A stretch of 10,874 bases of DNA from Anaerolineae bacterium (GCA_028277515.1 JANQGC010000112.1:1-10874); one strand, 5' to 3'. Numbered from the stretch's first letter, positions 1-7,455 are shown. The notes: a model not told the origin generated them from the letters alone. Made by a program: numbers and translations.

Positions 1-1
1 G

Positions 2-3000
2 GAACTGCTGAATAAAATATTAGACCAGCTTCAAGACAGTCTGTCTGAGTTGTATTCCGGCAGTTCAGAAATGGAACTGCGTTATTGGGCGCCGCTATAT
101 TCACAGGTGCTGCCCCCGTTTTTGACTCTGGATGAGGCGACCCTGGTTGGCGAGGAGCAAAATCAGTCGGAATTTATGCTCAGTGCAGAGGATCTGAACT
201 CAGTTTCGGCCGTTCCCGGAAACGAAACCTTGGAAAAGATCAATTGCCTGGTACGCCAGGGGCAAAAGCCGCATGTGACGCTGCATGGTTTTGAAGTGGC
301 CGAGCTAGACAGCAAAGCGGGCGTGCTATACTTGCACGATCGCCTGGCTGAAAAGCACGCCGCCGATCCGCTGCTGTCCGGCAAGGAACACCCCTTGCTG
401 CGCTTTAAGATTTATTTGCAGGAGTCTGAGCGACGGCTATTGACCCATCCTGTGTTTCGCAGAGGCAAGCAGATCAGCATCAGCGGGTTGGTTTGTGAGA
501 CACAGGAGACGGTCCTGGCCAACAATGTCAGCCGGATCACCGGCACACCCTATGATTACGATGAAGATGCATTTGAACTGGTGTCCGGCCGCTTTATTCC
601 CTTACTGGAAAATATCCGCTATTTGTTATGGGGAGTCGGCCGTGAGGACATGATCGCGCCCATGCCGGTTGTCAGCCCGGTGGTACATGGTGATTTGAAC
701 GGCGGGAATATCCTGGTTGAAGCTGCTCAAGATGTGCCATTATGGTTGATCGATTTTTCGGACGCCCGCCCCGGCCATATTTATTTTGACCTGGCCAAGT
801 TGGAAGTGGAAGTGCGTACCCATGTTTTCTATCGTCTATTGGAAGAAATGGTAGACGAAGGACCCTGGGATGAAACGGTAGCGATGCAATTTGTCTTGTT
901 GGTTGAGAATCATCTGCTGCAAGGAGACGGGGGATCGTTTGAAGAGTTTTGCGCCGGGCTGCGCGAGCACCAGGCGGATTGGTTTGACCAGATGTACAGG
1001 CAGTTTCCCTTATATTTTGGAAATTTGCTTTATTTCCTTTTTTCACTGCGGCGAATTGCCCGGACAATCAGCCCGGAACGGTTTGAGCATCATTATGCGG
1101 TCGCTGTGTTTTTCCAATCTGTGGCGGCGATCAAATATGAGGCATTGAACAACCGCATTTGGGCCAAGAAAGCCGCTTTGTGCTGCGCTTTGGTGCATGG
1201 CAAGGAGGCTGTGGCGCGGGTCAAACGGCCGCAGGATACGGCAACTCTGTTGGGCAGGCTGCGGCAGCGCAGCGCATTGGCGCTGGTCACAGTGGGCCAG
1301 GGTGATGAGCGCCAGTATTTGATGCAGTGGAACGAAAACTGGGAAAGTTTCAACCTGGTTGGTGGGCGAGTCGATAATGACAAGGGAGATCGCGATTCTT
1401 TCGCGCGCGCCTTGCAGCGCAAATTGCAGGAAGAACTGGGGCTGCACAGTCCCAAGGATTATCGTATCGTCCGCGAAATGAAGCCGGTAGTGCGTAAGCA
1501 GTTCTCGCGCCGCGACCATGTGTTTAAGGATTATGAGTTTCGCTTGTTTGAAATTGAACTGTTGGCGCGTCACCCGCGAGACGGCGAGGAATTCTCCCGT
1601 TATGCTCAGCGGTTTTCCGGGGAGAGGGAAAATGTGCTGTTGAGCGGATCGGAGATCCGGCATTTGCGCACGGTGGAAGGACGGCCGATTTCGGAAACGA
1701 CACGCCTGATCTTGCAAGGGATTGGCGAAATTGAGCCTACGAAGCGGCGTGACTTTTCGACGTTGCTGGATTTGGAGCTGGAAGATGAACGGCCGTTGGT
1801 CAACCGGGGACGGGTGCAGGTTCGAGGATCGCTGGTCAATGCTCGCTTTGGCAATCTGATTGAGAATGTTACGCTGGAGGTGCTGCCGCGGCCCGCTTAT
1901 ACGGCCGAACCGCAGTCGGCTTTCTTGCGCATTGGTGAACTGGACGCCGGGCAAGAATACCCCTTTGAACTTTGGCTGCAAGCACGGGAGGAAGGAGGCA
2001 AGCTGACCGTTCGTGTCATCTATTATGACACGCGAGGCAATGAATATCAGCAGATTTTGGATACGCCGGTGCTATTTCGTTCGCCTGTTTTCTCTCTCTT
2101 CCACCTGGATAATCCATATGTGGTTGGCCACCCGCTGCAAGCCGGTGATGAAGCACTTTTCTTAGGCCGGGAGGAGGTATTTGCCTGGATGGGCAGTCAT
2201 TTGCTGAGTGAGGAACGGCCGCGGCCGATGATTTTGAGTGGCCCAAAAAAGATTGGTAAAACCTCTATCTTGCAGCAGCTTGTCAATGGGGCGTTGAGCC
2301 GGGCGCTGCATGAATTCCCGGAAAACAAATTGATTCCCATTTATCTCTCCATTAGCGAATTGGAAATCATGAACAGTGGGGCATTTTTCGCTCATTTAAG
2401 CCATTTAATAGCCCGAACGCTGCGCAATTGGGGCATCTCCGTTCCTGCGCCTGCTTCATGGCCGGTCAATGCGGGTGGTTATCAATTGTTTGATACTTAC
2501 CTGGATGAGGTTGAGCTTACCTTGCCGGCCGATGCGCTGTTACTGTTGATCCTGGATGATGCCCATGAACTACAAGGATACATTGAAGCGGGTGTGCTCA
2601 ATCATGACTTGCTTGCTTATCTACATTCATTGATGAAGCTGCGCGCGCGAATAGCATTTATGTTTAGTGGCTCCTGGCGACTGCAAGAGGATTTCTGGCG
2701 GTTGATTTCCGATGTTGCGGAAATAATGGAGCTGACTCCTTTGAGCCGTCGCGATACGGAACGGTTGATCCGTGAACCGGTCCAGCCGCTGGTGCGCTAC
2801 GATGAGCTGGCTGTGGAACATATCTGGCGGGCGACGATGGGCCAACCTTATTTGACACAGCTTATTTGCCATCGTTTGATCGATAATATCGATCCGGAAG
2901 GCGGCCGTCAGAAAATGATAACAGTTGACCAGGTCCACCAGGTGCTGGTGCGCATTTTAGAAGAAGATGACGGTTATTTAGACAGCTTGTGGCAGGGATT

Positions 3001-3283
3001 ATCAACAAGTCGACAGCAGTTGCTAATCACAATTGGCGAACTGCAAGGGCCGGGCGATGATACGATTCCATTTGGGTCGCTTGTCCCGGCTGAAGGGGAT
3101 GGACAGATCGAAGCGGATTTAGCTCATTTGGAGCAGATGGGATTAGTAACCCGACAACCCCTTTCACTTACCAATGGCCACTCCGGATTGGCGGGCGATG
3201 ATTATTATATGCTTGCCTTCGGACTGCTGCGGCGCTGGGTGATTAACCGGGAACGATTTACCCTGGGAGCCGGGGTGGTTTAA
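2..3283 (+). CDS. Kinase-like / Nudix-like / beta-sandwich / STAND-type ATPase fusion protein (5' partial)
   Basis: The reading frame is open to the left edge, so the true start lies outside the window; the TTG at 50 is only the first in-window candidate and has no special support. Numbering from that TTG, residues about 60-370 form a phosphotransferase/kinase-like fold with the catalytic loop HGDLNGGNIL (His213, Asp215, Asn220) and the metal-binding segment LIDF (Asp235). Residues about 400-560 resemble a Nudix hydrolase: GG438-439 and RKLQEELGL (457-465) match the Nudix box imperfectly, with Lys458 where Glu is usual and an insertion before it. Residues about 568-678 are beta-rich and Ig-like. 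From about 690 an NPYVVG motif leads into a P-loop ATPase: Walker A GPKKIGKT (731-738), Walker B LLLLILDD (Asp836, Asp837), a GQPYLTQ motif near 931 and a probable winged helix to 1077. The kinase segment resembles a family I associate with ternary-complex conflict systems, from memory. It is probably a cytosolic NTP-dependent signalling switch; the substrate is unknown. Confidence 0.9.
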   Translation, partial: ELLNKILDQLQDSLSELYSGSSEMELRYWAPLYSQVLPPFLTLDEATLVGEEQNQSEFMLSAEDLNSVSAVPGNETLEKINCLVRQGQKPHVTLHGFEVAELDSKAGVLYLHDRLAEKHAADPLLSGKEHPLLRFKIYLQESERRLLTHPVFRRGKQISISGLVCETQETVLANNVSRITGTPYDYDEDAFELVSGRFIPLLENIRYLLWGVGREDMIAPMPVVSPVVHGDLNGGNILVEAAQDVPLWLIDFSDARPGHIYFDLAKLEVEVRTHVFYRLLEEMVDEGPWDETVAMQFVLLVENHLLQGDGGSFEEFCAGLREHQADWFDQMYRQFPLYFGNLLYFLFSLRRIARTISPERFEHHYAVAVFFQSVAAIKYEALNNRIWAKKAALCCALVHGKEAVARVKRPQDTATLLGRLRQRSALALVTVGQGDERQYLMQWNENWESFNLVGGRVDNDKGDRDSFARALQRKLQEELGLHSPKDYRIVREMKPVVRKQFSRRDHVFKDYEFRLFEIELLARHPRDGEEFSRYAQRFSGERENVLLSGSEIRHLRTVEGRPISETTRLILQGIGEIEPTKRRDFSTLLDLELEDERPLVNRGRVQVRGSLVNARFGNLIENVTLEVLPRPAYTAEPQSAFLRIGELDAGQEYPFELWLQAREEGGKLTVRVIYYDTRGNEYQQILDTPVLFRSPVFSLFHLDNPYVVGHPLQAGDEALFLGREEVFAWMGSHLLSEERPRPMILSGPKKIGKTSILQQLVNGALSRALHEFPENKLIPIYLSISELEIMNSGAFFAHLSHLIARTLRNWGISVPAPASWPVNAGGYQLFDTYLDEVELTLPADALLLLILDDAHELQGYIEAGVLNHDLLAYLHSLMKLRARIAFMFSGSWRLQEDFWRLISDVAEIMELTPLSRRDTERLIREPVQPLVRYDELAVEHIWRATMGQPYLTQLICHRLIDNIDPEGGRQKMITVDQVHQVLVRILEEDDGYLDSLWQGLSTSRQQLLITIGELQGPGDDTIPFGSLVPAEGDGQIEADLAHLEQMGLVTRQPLSLTNGHSGLAGDDYYMLAFGLLRRWVINRERFTLGAGVV

Positions 3284-3337
3284 TCAGGCCCAAACAAAGT
3301 TAGCTTTGAAATTCACGCTAAATCAATCATTAATAAT

Positions 3338-3423
3338 AACAGAGCCGGGGATGTGGTATTTTGTTAAGAAAAAAACGGTTTCAAAATTGCCATTCCGAGA
3401 ACCACTACATCGCAAGCTCTGTT
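3338..3423. repeat. Imperfect long inverted repeat downstream of the ATPase gene
   Basis: The outer arms AACAGAGC (3338-3345) and GCTCTGTT (3416-3423) are perfectly complementary. Inside them GATGTGGT (3350-3357) partly matches ACCACTACATC (3401-3411), with a three-base bulge. A third pair, ATTTTG/CAAAAT (3358-3363, 3382-3387), lies at the centre. Together these can fold into one rod of about 86 nt, starting 55 bp after the stop codon at 3283. It may be a decayed miniature mobile element or a transcript-end structure. There is no T-run after it, so a standard intrinsic terminator is unlikely. Confidence 0.45.
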
Positions 3424-3475
3424 CTATGAGTGAATGACATCACACAAAAATCGCCGGCACCTTGCGGTACTTTAG

Positions 3476-3518
3476 AACAACCTTTCCAGGCCTGTCTTGA
3501 GCTTGTCGAAAGGTTGTT
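3476..3518 (+). repeat. 11-bp perfect inverted repeat with T-run (terminator-like)
   Basis: AACAACCTTTC (3476-3486) is the exact reverse complement of GAAAGGTTGTT (3508-3518), with a 21-nt loop holding the palindrome CAGGCCTG. TTTTAG overlaps and follows the right arm on the + strand, so it could end transcripts of the upstream ATPase gene. The loop core CTGTCTTGAGCTTGTCGAAAGG resembles a dispersed intergenic repeat I recall from many bacterial genomes. It may therefore be a mobile palindrome that serves as a terminator. Confidence 0.5.
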
Positions 3519-3676
3519 TTAGCCGCAAGCTGGAAAGCTCGCGCTACAATGCCATTAGGAGCGAAATTATGAAATTTCGGTTACATCAATCCGTAGCCAC
3601 GATTGCAGCACAAGGTAACTTGAAATCACCCTGGCAATTTAGGCATATTGCTTTACAACCCAAAATAGACAAAGTG
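3519..3676. other. Non-coding stretch with a small GNRA-type hairpin
   Basis: No gene is convincing here. AGCTGGAAAGCT within 3528-3539 forms a small stem with a GGAA loop and resembles an intergenic palindrome type. The rest shows no clear motif. An 82-codon frame running from 3497 to 3745 passes through this stretch but has no recognisable protein features and crosses the promoter described at 3677-3706. Confidence 0.4.
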
Positions 3677-3706
3677 TTGTCACTTTGCCTAATATTGTGT
3701 TATAAT
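3677..3706 (+). promoter_or_regulatory. Sigma70-type promoter, + strand
   Basis: TTGTCA (3677-3682, one mismatch to consensus) is followed after 18 bp by a perfect TATAAT (3701-3706). Transcription would begin near 3713. No convincing coding gene lies downstream on the + strand; the next genes are all on the opposite strand. The promoter therefore points to a non-coding transcript. Confidence 0.55.
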
Positions 3707-3710
3707 GTGG

Positions 3711-3850
3711 CTCTTGCTATGAGAGAAACGCCTCTTCGGCAATGACAATCTCAATGGTTCGATGACCCGGCGTGCTGAGGGAAGCTGGGGGTAGGATTGG
3801 TGAGAAACTGTCTTACCATTAATGAAGAGGCGCTTATCACATATCAAGAG
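3711..3850 (+). ncRNA. Candidate structured small RNA
   Basis: Four nested complementary pairs occur in the right order: CTCTTG (3711-3716) with CAAGAG (3845-3850), CGCCTCTTC (3729-3737) with GAAGAGGCG (3824-3832), GACA (3744-3747) with TGTC (3809-3812), and TCTCA (3749-3753) with TGAGA (3801-3805). This gives a rod-like fold with a symmetrical 12/12-nt internal loop between the first two stems. It begins at the start site predicted from the promoter at 3677-3706. I do not recognise the RNA family. The rod with a bubble recalls 6S RNA in shape only, and the sequence does not match any 6S I know. After the last arm comes TCCTTTATTA, a weak T-rich end. Confidence 0.4.
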
Positions 3851-3879
3851 TCCTTTATTATAAGTATTTAAAAGTTACC

Positions 3880-3942
3880 AAGTGCCAGACACCTTTTGGT
3901 TTGCGATTTTGCGAGGCGTCGTTGAAAAGGTGTCTGGCACTT
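3880..3942. repeat. 18-bp perfect inverted repeat with GTGCCAG core
   Basis: AAGTGCCAGACACCTTTT (3880-3897) is the exact reverse complement of AAAAGGTGTCTGGCACTT (3925-3942), with a 27-nt loop. It ends 5 bp from the stop codon of the small membrane protein gene, so it probably also acts as a transcript end or stabiliser for the - strand. The core is shared with the repeat at 7391-7455. Such REP-like palindromes are often mobilised in trans by Y1-type transposases, but none is encoded here. Confidence 0.75.
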
Positions 3943-3947
3943 AGAAA

Positions 3948-4172
3948 TTAAAAGCGGTAGAACATGATGGAGCGTTCAGCGTCAATTCCCCAGGGGCTTA
4001 CGTTGTGTTCAAATGTACCGTAGATGGGGGAAATGCCACTTTCCACGGCTTTGCTAATCGCTATTCCACTATCATTTCCAATATAATTAACTGCAATTAC
4101 AGCAAGAATGATCAGAATCGCCAGGATCATTAGAGAAAATATTACTTGATTATCTTGAAATTGTTGAACCAT
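3948..4172 (-). CDS. Small single-span membrane protein, function unknown
   Basis: This 74-residue protein is not a family I recognise. Residues about 10-28 are an uninterrupted hydrophobic stretch (IFSLMILAILIILAVIAV), preceded by a short polar N-terminus and followed by a polar tail of about 45 residues. It would be an inner-membrane protein with one helix. The start is well supported: AGAGGA lies 5 bp before the ATG. It is the last of four genes on this strand, 174 bp after the TPR-CHAT gene, with an 18-bp inverted repeat right after its stop. Its position suggests a partner, substrate or effector of the CHAT protein, which is inference only. It could also be an unrelated small membrane protein. 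Confidence 0.65.
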   Translation of the reverse strand: MVQQFQDNQVIFSLMILAILIILAVIAVNYIGNDSGIAISKAVESGISPIYGTFEHNVSPWGIDAERSIMFYRF

Positions 4173-4288
4173 TTTTATCCTCTTTCGCCGTTTAATTTGG
4201 TCTTCTTTAAATATAAATGCAGCTTTTTTCTTTTTTCCGGCATGGGGTCAAAAATTGGTAGAAATTGCTGGTGAGTAATAGCGGTTTT

Positions 4289-4338
4289 ACGGCTAAAGCC
4301 GTTACTATGAATCGGCACGGCTAAAGCCGTAACTACAA
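4289..4338. repeat. Two tandem copies of the palindrome ACGGCTaaAGCCGT
   Basis: The 14-base unit ACGGCTAAAGCCGT is found at 4289-4302 and 4317-4330, a period of 28 bp. Each copy is followed by a similar tail (TACTATGA, AACTACAA). Each unit is a 6-bp palindrome around AA. The pair starts 8 bp beyond the stop codon of the TPR-CHAT gene. It resembles dispersed GGCTAAAGCC-type intergenic repeats I recall from several phyla. It could protect the 3' end of the transcript. Confidence 0.7.
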
Positions 4339-4346
4339 GTCGAGGA

Positions 4347-7229
4347 TTACACAGGGCCGGTATCTCCCACCAGGAAGTATGGCGCCCAATAGTGGGGATG
4401 GGCGGCCAGCGGACCGCCCTGCCCATTGATCAATCGGTTTTGAATCTCGCGTAAAACGACAGCTTTCCCCTGCCCTTGAACGAGCAGACCATACATCGCA
4501 CTCATCAACATGGTGGTTGTTTTGTCATCGACCGGCCAGAGGGTTAATATCAATGAAGCCGCACCGGAAGCCAGGAAAGCCCTGGTGAGACCTAGCAGTT
4601 CATCACCACCGCTCACCACATGGCGTCCGGTTTGGCAGGCACTTAAGGTGACCAGCGAGGCTTGCAGGCGAAAATTAAAGATGTCCAGGGTGGTAAGCAA
4701 AGTATCTTCTAGATAAAGCCCTGAGAATAATGGATTTTGGGGATTGAAATCACCGTGTGCAGCAAGATGGATGATGTCACAAGTGGAAGCCCAGGCTTGA
4801 AATCGTTGGCGGGTGGCAGCTTTGTCGAGGTAAGGCTCGGTTTTGAGTGTTTCGGCGACGGCCTTGACCTCAGCTTCGATGTGCGGCAGATGGCCGTGTT
4901 GCGTGTGACCCATCACAAGGGAGCGCAAGGGTCTTAAGGGGTGTGTGCCTGCTTTCTGCAAAAAACTACTCCCCGGCAGGTAACTGATGTGGAAGCGTTG
5001 CAGCATATATTGTTGGCCATCATAAAGCGCATGAAAAGGAATATAATGCAGCGAGCCGTGGGGAACGATGATCAAATTGTGTATATCCGATGCTTCTGAG
5101 ATCCAAGGCTCAACCAACTGCCGGTACAGTCCATGCAATAAGCGATTACATTTTTTGGTAAAATATGGAGCATACTGCGGGGCTTTCTGCACCGTATTAA
5201 AATTATGTTGCAGCTTCAACTGCAGCCCGGCAATAACATCATCAGACATCTCAAACTGCACGGCTTTGATTTGACGATTGGAAATTAGAAAGACGACCAT
5301 TCCTTTTGGCCGGTCGAAGAATTCAATCAACAGCGTTTCATCAGCTAAAGCCCCTTTATCCAGATGGGTTTGTACCTGCCATAAGGTGGCATCCTGAGCA
5401 TAGGCGCTATTGCGTACCAGAAGACGATGCCAAAGATCGCGAATTTCATCCTCAGTCCGCAAGATTGCCTGGCGACCTTCCTCGCGCGCGGATTGGCTGC
5501 TTGCCGGCTCCATGTCGAGGTAAGCCGTGCTGCCCGGTGTTTCGCCTGTTTCCCAGCGGCGATATAAACGATCCCGTTTTTCGCGCAGGTGGATTATTTT
5601 ATCGACCAGTTCCTGGTCGGCCGGGCTGCGAGCGTCAATGCGTAAATCCACATGGTGTGCCAACATGGAAAGCAGCGCCCGCGATTTAGCTCTTTCAGCG
5701 TATGACAGGGCGATCTCTGGATTACCAGCTTGCAAGCACAAGTCAACGGCATAGATATAAACTTCGTTTTTATCCGCCAGGAAGTCAGAGCGAAATTCCA
5801 CCATCATCTGACCCTGCAAGCGCTCCAATTCATGAATGGCTTGATCGTAAGCGGAAAGGGCGCGCATGCGATTATCAAGGGCGAAAGCCAGTTGGCCGTT
5901 TAGGTAATGCACCTGATAAGCGAGGAGAGGAACATCCATGTTGTTGGAGATTTTTAAAGCTTTGGCCAGGTAATCTTGCGCGTCCAGGTAGTGATCTCGC
6001 GCCTGGGCAGAATGGGCGGCGATGCATAGAGCAAATGCTTGCTTTAAGGGTAAATTGAGTTCTTCAAGTTTGATGGCGCAGGTGGCAGCCAGGTGCTCAC
6101 TGAGGGCGTGTTTGTTCCGGCGCTGCAGGACGGAAGCTCGCTCCAGGTCCGTGTATATTTGCCAGGTTTCATTTTTTTCATCCCGAAAAATTTGCCGCGC
6201 CAGATGTAAGGCATCTAAAGATTGGTTGTAACGGCGTAAACCGGCCAGGGCGACCGCTTCGTTCAACAGGGCCTGGGCCAGCTCAAAAGGGGTTCCGGCC
6301 TGGTGAAATTCTTCCCGTATTTGGCGGCACTTGGTTAAGGCTTCGTCAAAGCGGCCTAATGATAAGAGGCCATCGCTGATATAAAGATCGACCAGGACGG
6401 CGTCACCCAGACGCTGGTCGGTGATGAACGTATCACGCGCTTTTTCGAGGAGAGCATGGGCTTTATTGACCCGGCCGATCAGGAAATAAGTCATACCCAG
6501 GTTTTGTTCAGCGCGGGCAATGTTGGTGGTCTGTTCAAACTCTTGCGCCATATGTAATGCCGTTTCGTTGGCCACCAGCGATTCCTCAAAGCGGCCTAAA
6601 TTCCGCAGAACGATGGCCTGGTTTATTTTAGCCAGGGGTAGCCGGCGGCGGCCCTCTTCGCCGAATAATGTGTACATTTTTTCGACGCGTTCGATCCGTT
6701 CCAGCGCGTTTTCGTCCTGTCCACGACGGCCGTAAATGGCAGCCAAATTGTTATTTAGGGCGACCAGCGGGCGGTAGGCTTTGTGATCGGTTAATACTTT
6801 TTCGGTCCAGGCGGCGGTTTTGAAGGCTTCATCATAACGCTGCAAACAGGCTAAGGCCCACACGCGGCTGATCTGGCCTAAAGCGATATCCAGGTCATTG
6901 CCATGCTCTTTATAGATAGCCTCGGATTGCTCGTATAGGCGCAGCGCTTCCTCAAATTCTCTTTGGGAAATCGTCAGGGCTGTCGCTTTTGTTTGCAAGC
7001 CCAGTGCCTGGACACCTGGCGTTTCCGACCATTGTCCGATGTTGTAGATCAGGTCGGCGATGGCTAAGGCTCTTTGCCCGTCGCGGCGCAAGTAAAAGAG
7101 GGCGCGCTGTTTGAGTTCACCAGAAACCTGGGTGATTTCATCGGCATTGAGGATAGAGACGGCCGATTTTGCTTCATCTTCTGAATCGACCATATTTTCA
7201 AATTGATCTACGAGGTGATCAGACGCCAT
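4347..7229 (-). CDS. TPR repeat protein with C-terminal CHAT (caspase-like) protease domain
   Basis: This is a 960-residue protein if the ATG at 7229 is used. A TTG four codons earlier (7241) is the alternative, and neither has a clear Shine-Dalgarno. Residues about 35-480 are helical TPR repeats, with many A-L-x-x-Y/F-type pairs such as the segment around EEALRLYEQSEAIY. Residues about 540-620 are charged and probably coiled. Residues about 632-960 are a CHAT domain: a strand-rich entry, the IIVPHGSLHYIPFHAL motif at about 720, catalytic His825 in HLAAHGDF and catalytic Cys865 in LSACQTG, then the GGDELLGLTRAFLASGA helix and a PYFLVGD end. Both catalytic residues are present, so it is likely an active cysteine protease of the caspase clan whose TPR region senses a partner. 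It lies downstream of a sigma factor and a zinc-finger protein on the same strand. The substrate cannot be told from sequence. Confidence 0.95.
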   Translation of the reverse strand: MASDHLVDQFENMVDSEDEAKSAVSILNADEITQVSGELKQRALFYLRRDGQRALAIADLIYNIGQWSETPGVQALGLQTKATALTISQREFEEALRLYEQSEAIYKEHGNDLDIALGQISRVWALACLQRYDEAFKTAAWTEKVLTDHKAYRPLVALNNNLAAIYGRRGQDENALERIERVEKMYTLFGEEGRRRLPLAKINQAIVLRNLGRFEESLVANETALHMAQEFEQTTNIARAEQNLGMTYFLIGRVNKAHALLEKARDTFITDQRLGDAVLVDLYISDGLLSLGRFDEALTKCRQIREEFHQAGTPFELAQALLNEAVALAGLRRYNQSLDALHLARQIFRDEKNETWQIYTDLERASVLQRRNKHALSEHLAATCAIKLEELNLPLKQAFALCIAAHSAQARDHYLDAQDYLAKALKISNNMDVPLLAYQVHYLNGQLAFALDNRMRALSAYDQAIHELERLQGQMMVEFRSDFLADKNEVYIYAVDLCLQAGNPEIALSYAERAKSRALLSMLAHHVDLRIDARSPADQELVDKIIHLREKRDRLYRRWETGETPGSTAYLDMEPASSQSAREEGRQAILRTEDEIRDLWHRLLVRNSAYAQDATLWQVQTHLDKGALADETLLIEFFDRPKGMVVFLISNRQIKAVQFEMSDDVIAGLQLKLQHNFNTVQKAPQYAPYFTKKCNRLLHGLYRQLVEPWISEASDIHNLIIVPHGSLHYIPFHALYDGQQYMLQRFHISYLPGSSFLQKAGTHPLRPLRSLVMGHTQHGHLPHIEAEVKAVAETLKTEPYLDKAATRQRFQAWASTCDIIHLAAHGDFNPQNPLFSGLYLEDTLLTTLDIFNFRLQASLVTLSACQTGRHVVSGGDELLGLTRAFLASGAASLILTLWPVDDKTTTMLMSAMYGLLVQGQGKAVVLREIQNRLINGQGGPLAAHPHYWAPYFLVGDTGPV

Positions 7230-7244
7230 AAAGGATCGCAATAA

Positions 7245-7265
7245 GGTGACAAGCCATGTGTCACC
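7245..7265 (-). promoter_or_regulatory. Inverted repeat in the 5' leader of the TPR-CHAT gene
   Basis: GGTGACA (7245-7251) and TGTCACC (7259-7265) are exact reverse complements around a 7-nt spacer. The site ends 15 bp before the ATG at 7229, where a ribosome-binding site would be expected but is not seen. It could be a repressor site or an RNA hairpin that limits translation of the protease. Evidence is position and symmetry only. Confidence 0.35.
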
Positions 7266-7314
7266 GGTTTCAATTAAAAATTTGTTTGGCTATTGGGAAT
7301 AATGCCTGAAAAAT

Positions 7315-7380
7315 GAAGAAACCCGGTTTAAGAAATAGCGATAATGGCGGCGATGTTATTTACAATGGCCGGGTTTCTTC
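7315..7380 (-). terminator. Hairpin with 12-bp stem between the zinc-finger and CHAT genes
   Basis: GAAGAAACCCGG (7315-7326) is the exact reverse complement of CCGGGTTTCTTC (7369-7380), with a 42-nt loop. On the - strand the stem is followed by ATTTTTCA, a modest T-run, so it may attenuate transcription coming from the zinc-finger gene before it reaches the CHAT gene. The AAACCCGGTTT core looks like a dispersed repeat. The long loop makes a strict intrinsic terminator uncertain. Confidence 0.45.
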
Positions 7381-7390
7381 TCTTAAAAAT

Positions 7391-7455
7391 GTGCCAGGCA
7401 GGGTTCGGGGAGTATGATGCAATCAATCATGGTTTGAATTGCCTGGCACCAGGCA
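7391..7455. repeat. Inverted repeat with GTGCCAGGCA core, related to 3880-3942
   Basis: GTGCCAGGCA (7391-7400) pairs exactly with TGCCTGGCAC (7440-7449). The right arm also forms its own tight palindrome with the next bases (TGCCTGG, CA, CCAGGCA; 7440-7455). It abuts the stop codon of the zinc-finger gene. The core matches the 18-bp inverted repeat on the other side of the CHAT gene except for one base. Confidence 0.65.

Noticed and set aside
1043..1981. 312-codon antisense frame within the kinase-Nudix-STAND gene
   Set aside because: Composition is that of a shadow frame (rich in R, Q, P, H and S, no domain), and the sense strand encodes clear conserved motifs over the same span.
3497..3745. 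82-codon frame on the + strand between the ATPase gene and the small membrane protein gene
   Set aside because: No recognisable domain, no good ribosome-binding site, begins inside an inverted repeat and runs across the promoter at 3677-3706.
3753..3767. GGTTCGATGACC resembling a tRNA T-arm
   Set aside because: No acceptor, D or anticodon arms can be built around it; the stem is only three pairs and it lies inside a longer fold.
4175..4426. 83-codon - strand frame overlapping the end of the CHAT gene
   Set aside because: Different frame from the CHAT domain, passes through the tandem palindromes, and has no features of its own.
4347..7229. Type III-E CRISPR (Craspase) association of the TPR-CHAT protein
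   Set aside because: No repeat array, Cas7-11 or other Cas gene is in the window; the shared architecture alone is not enough.
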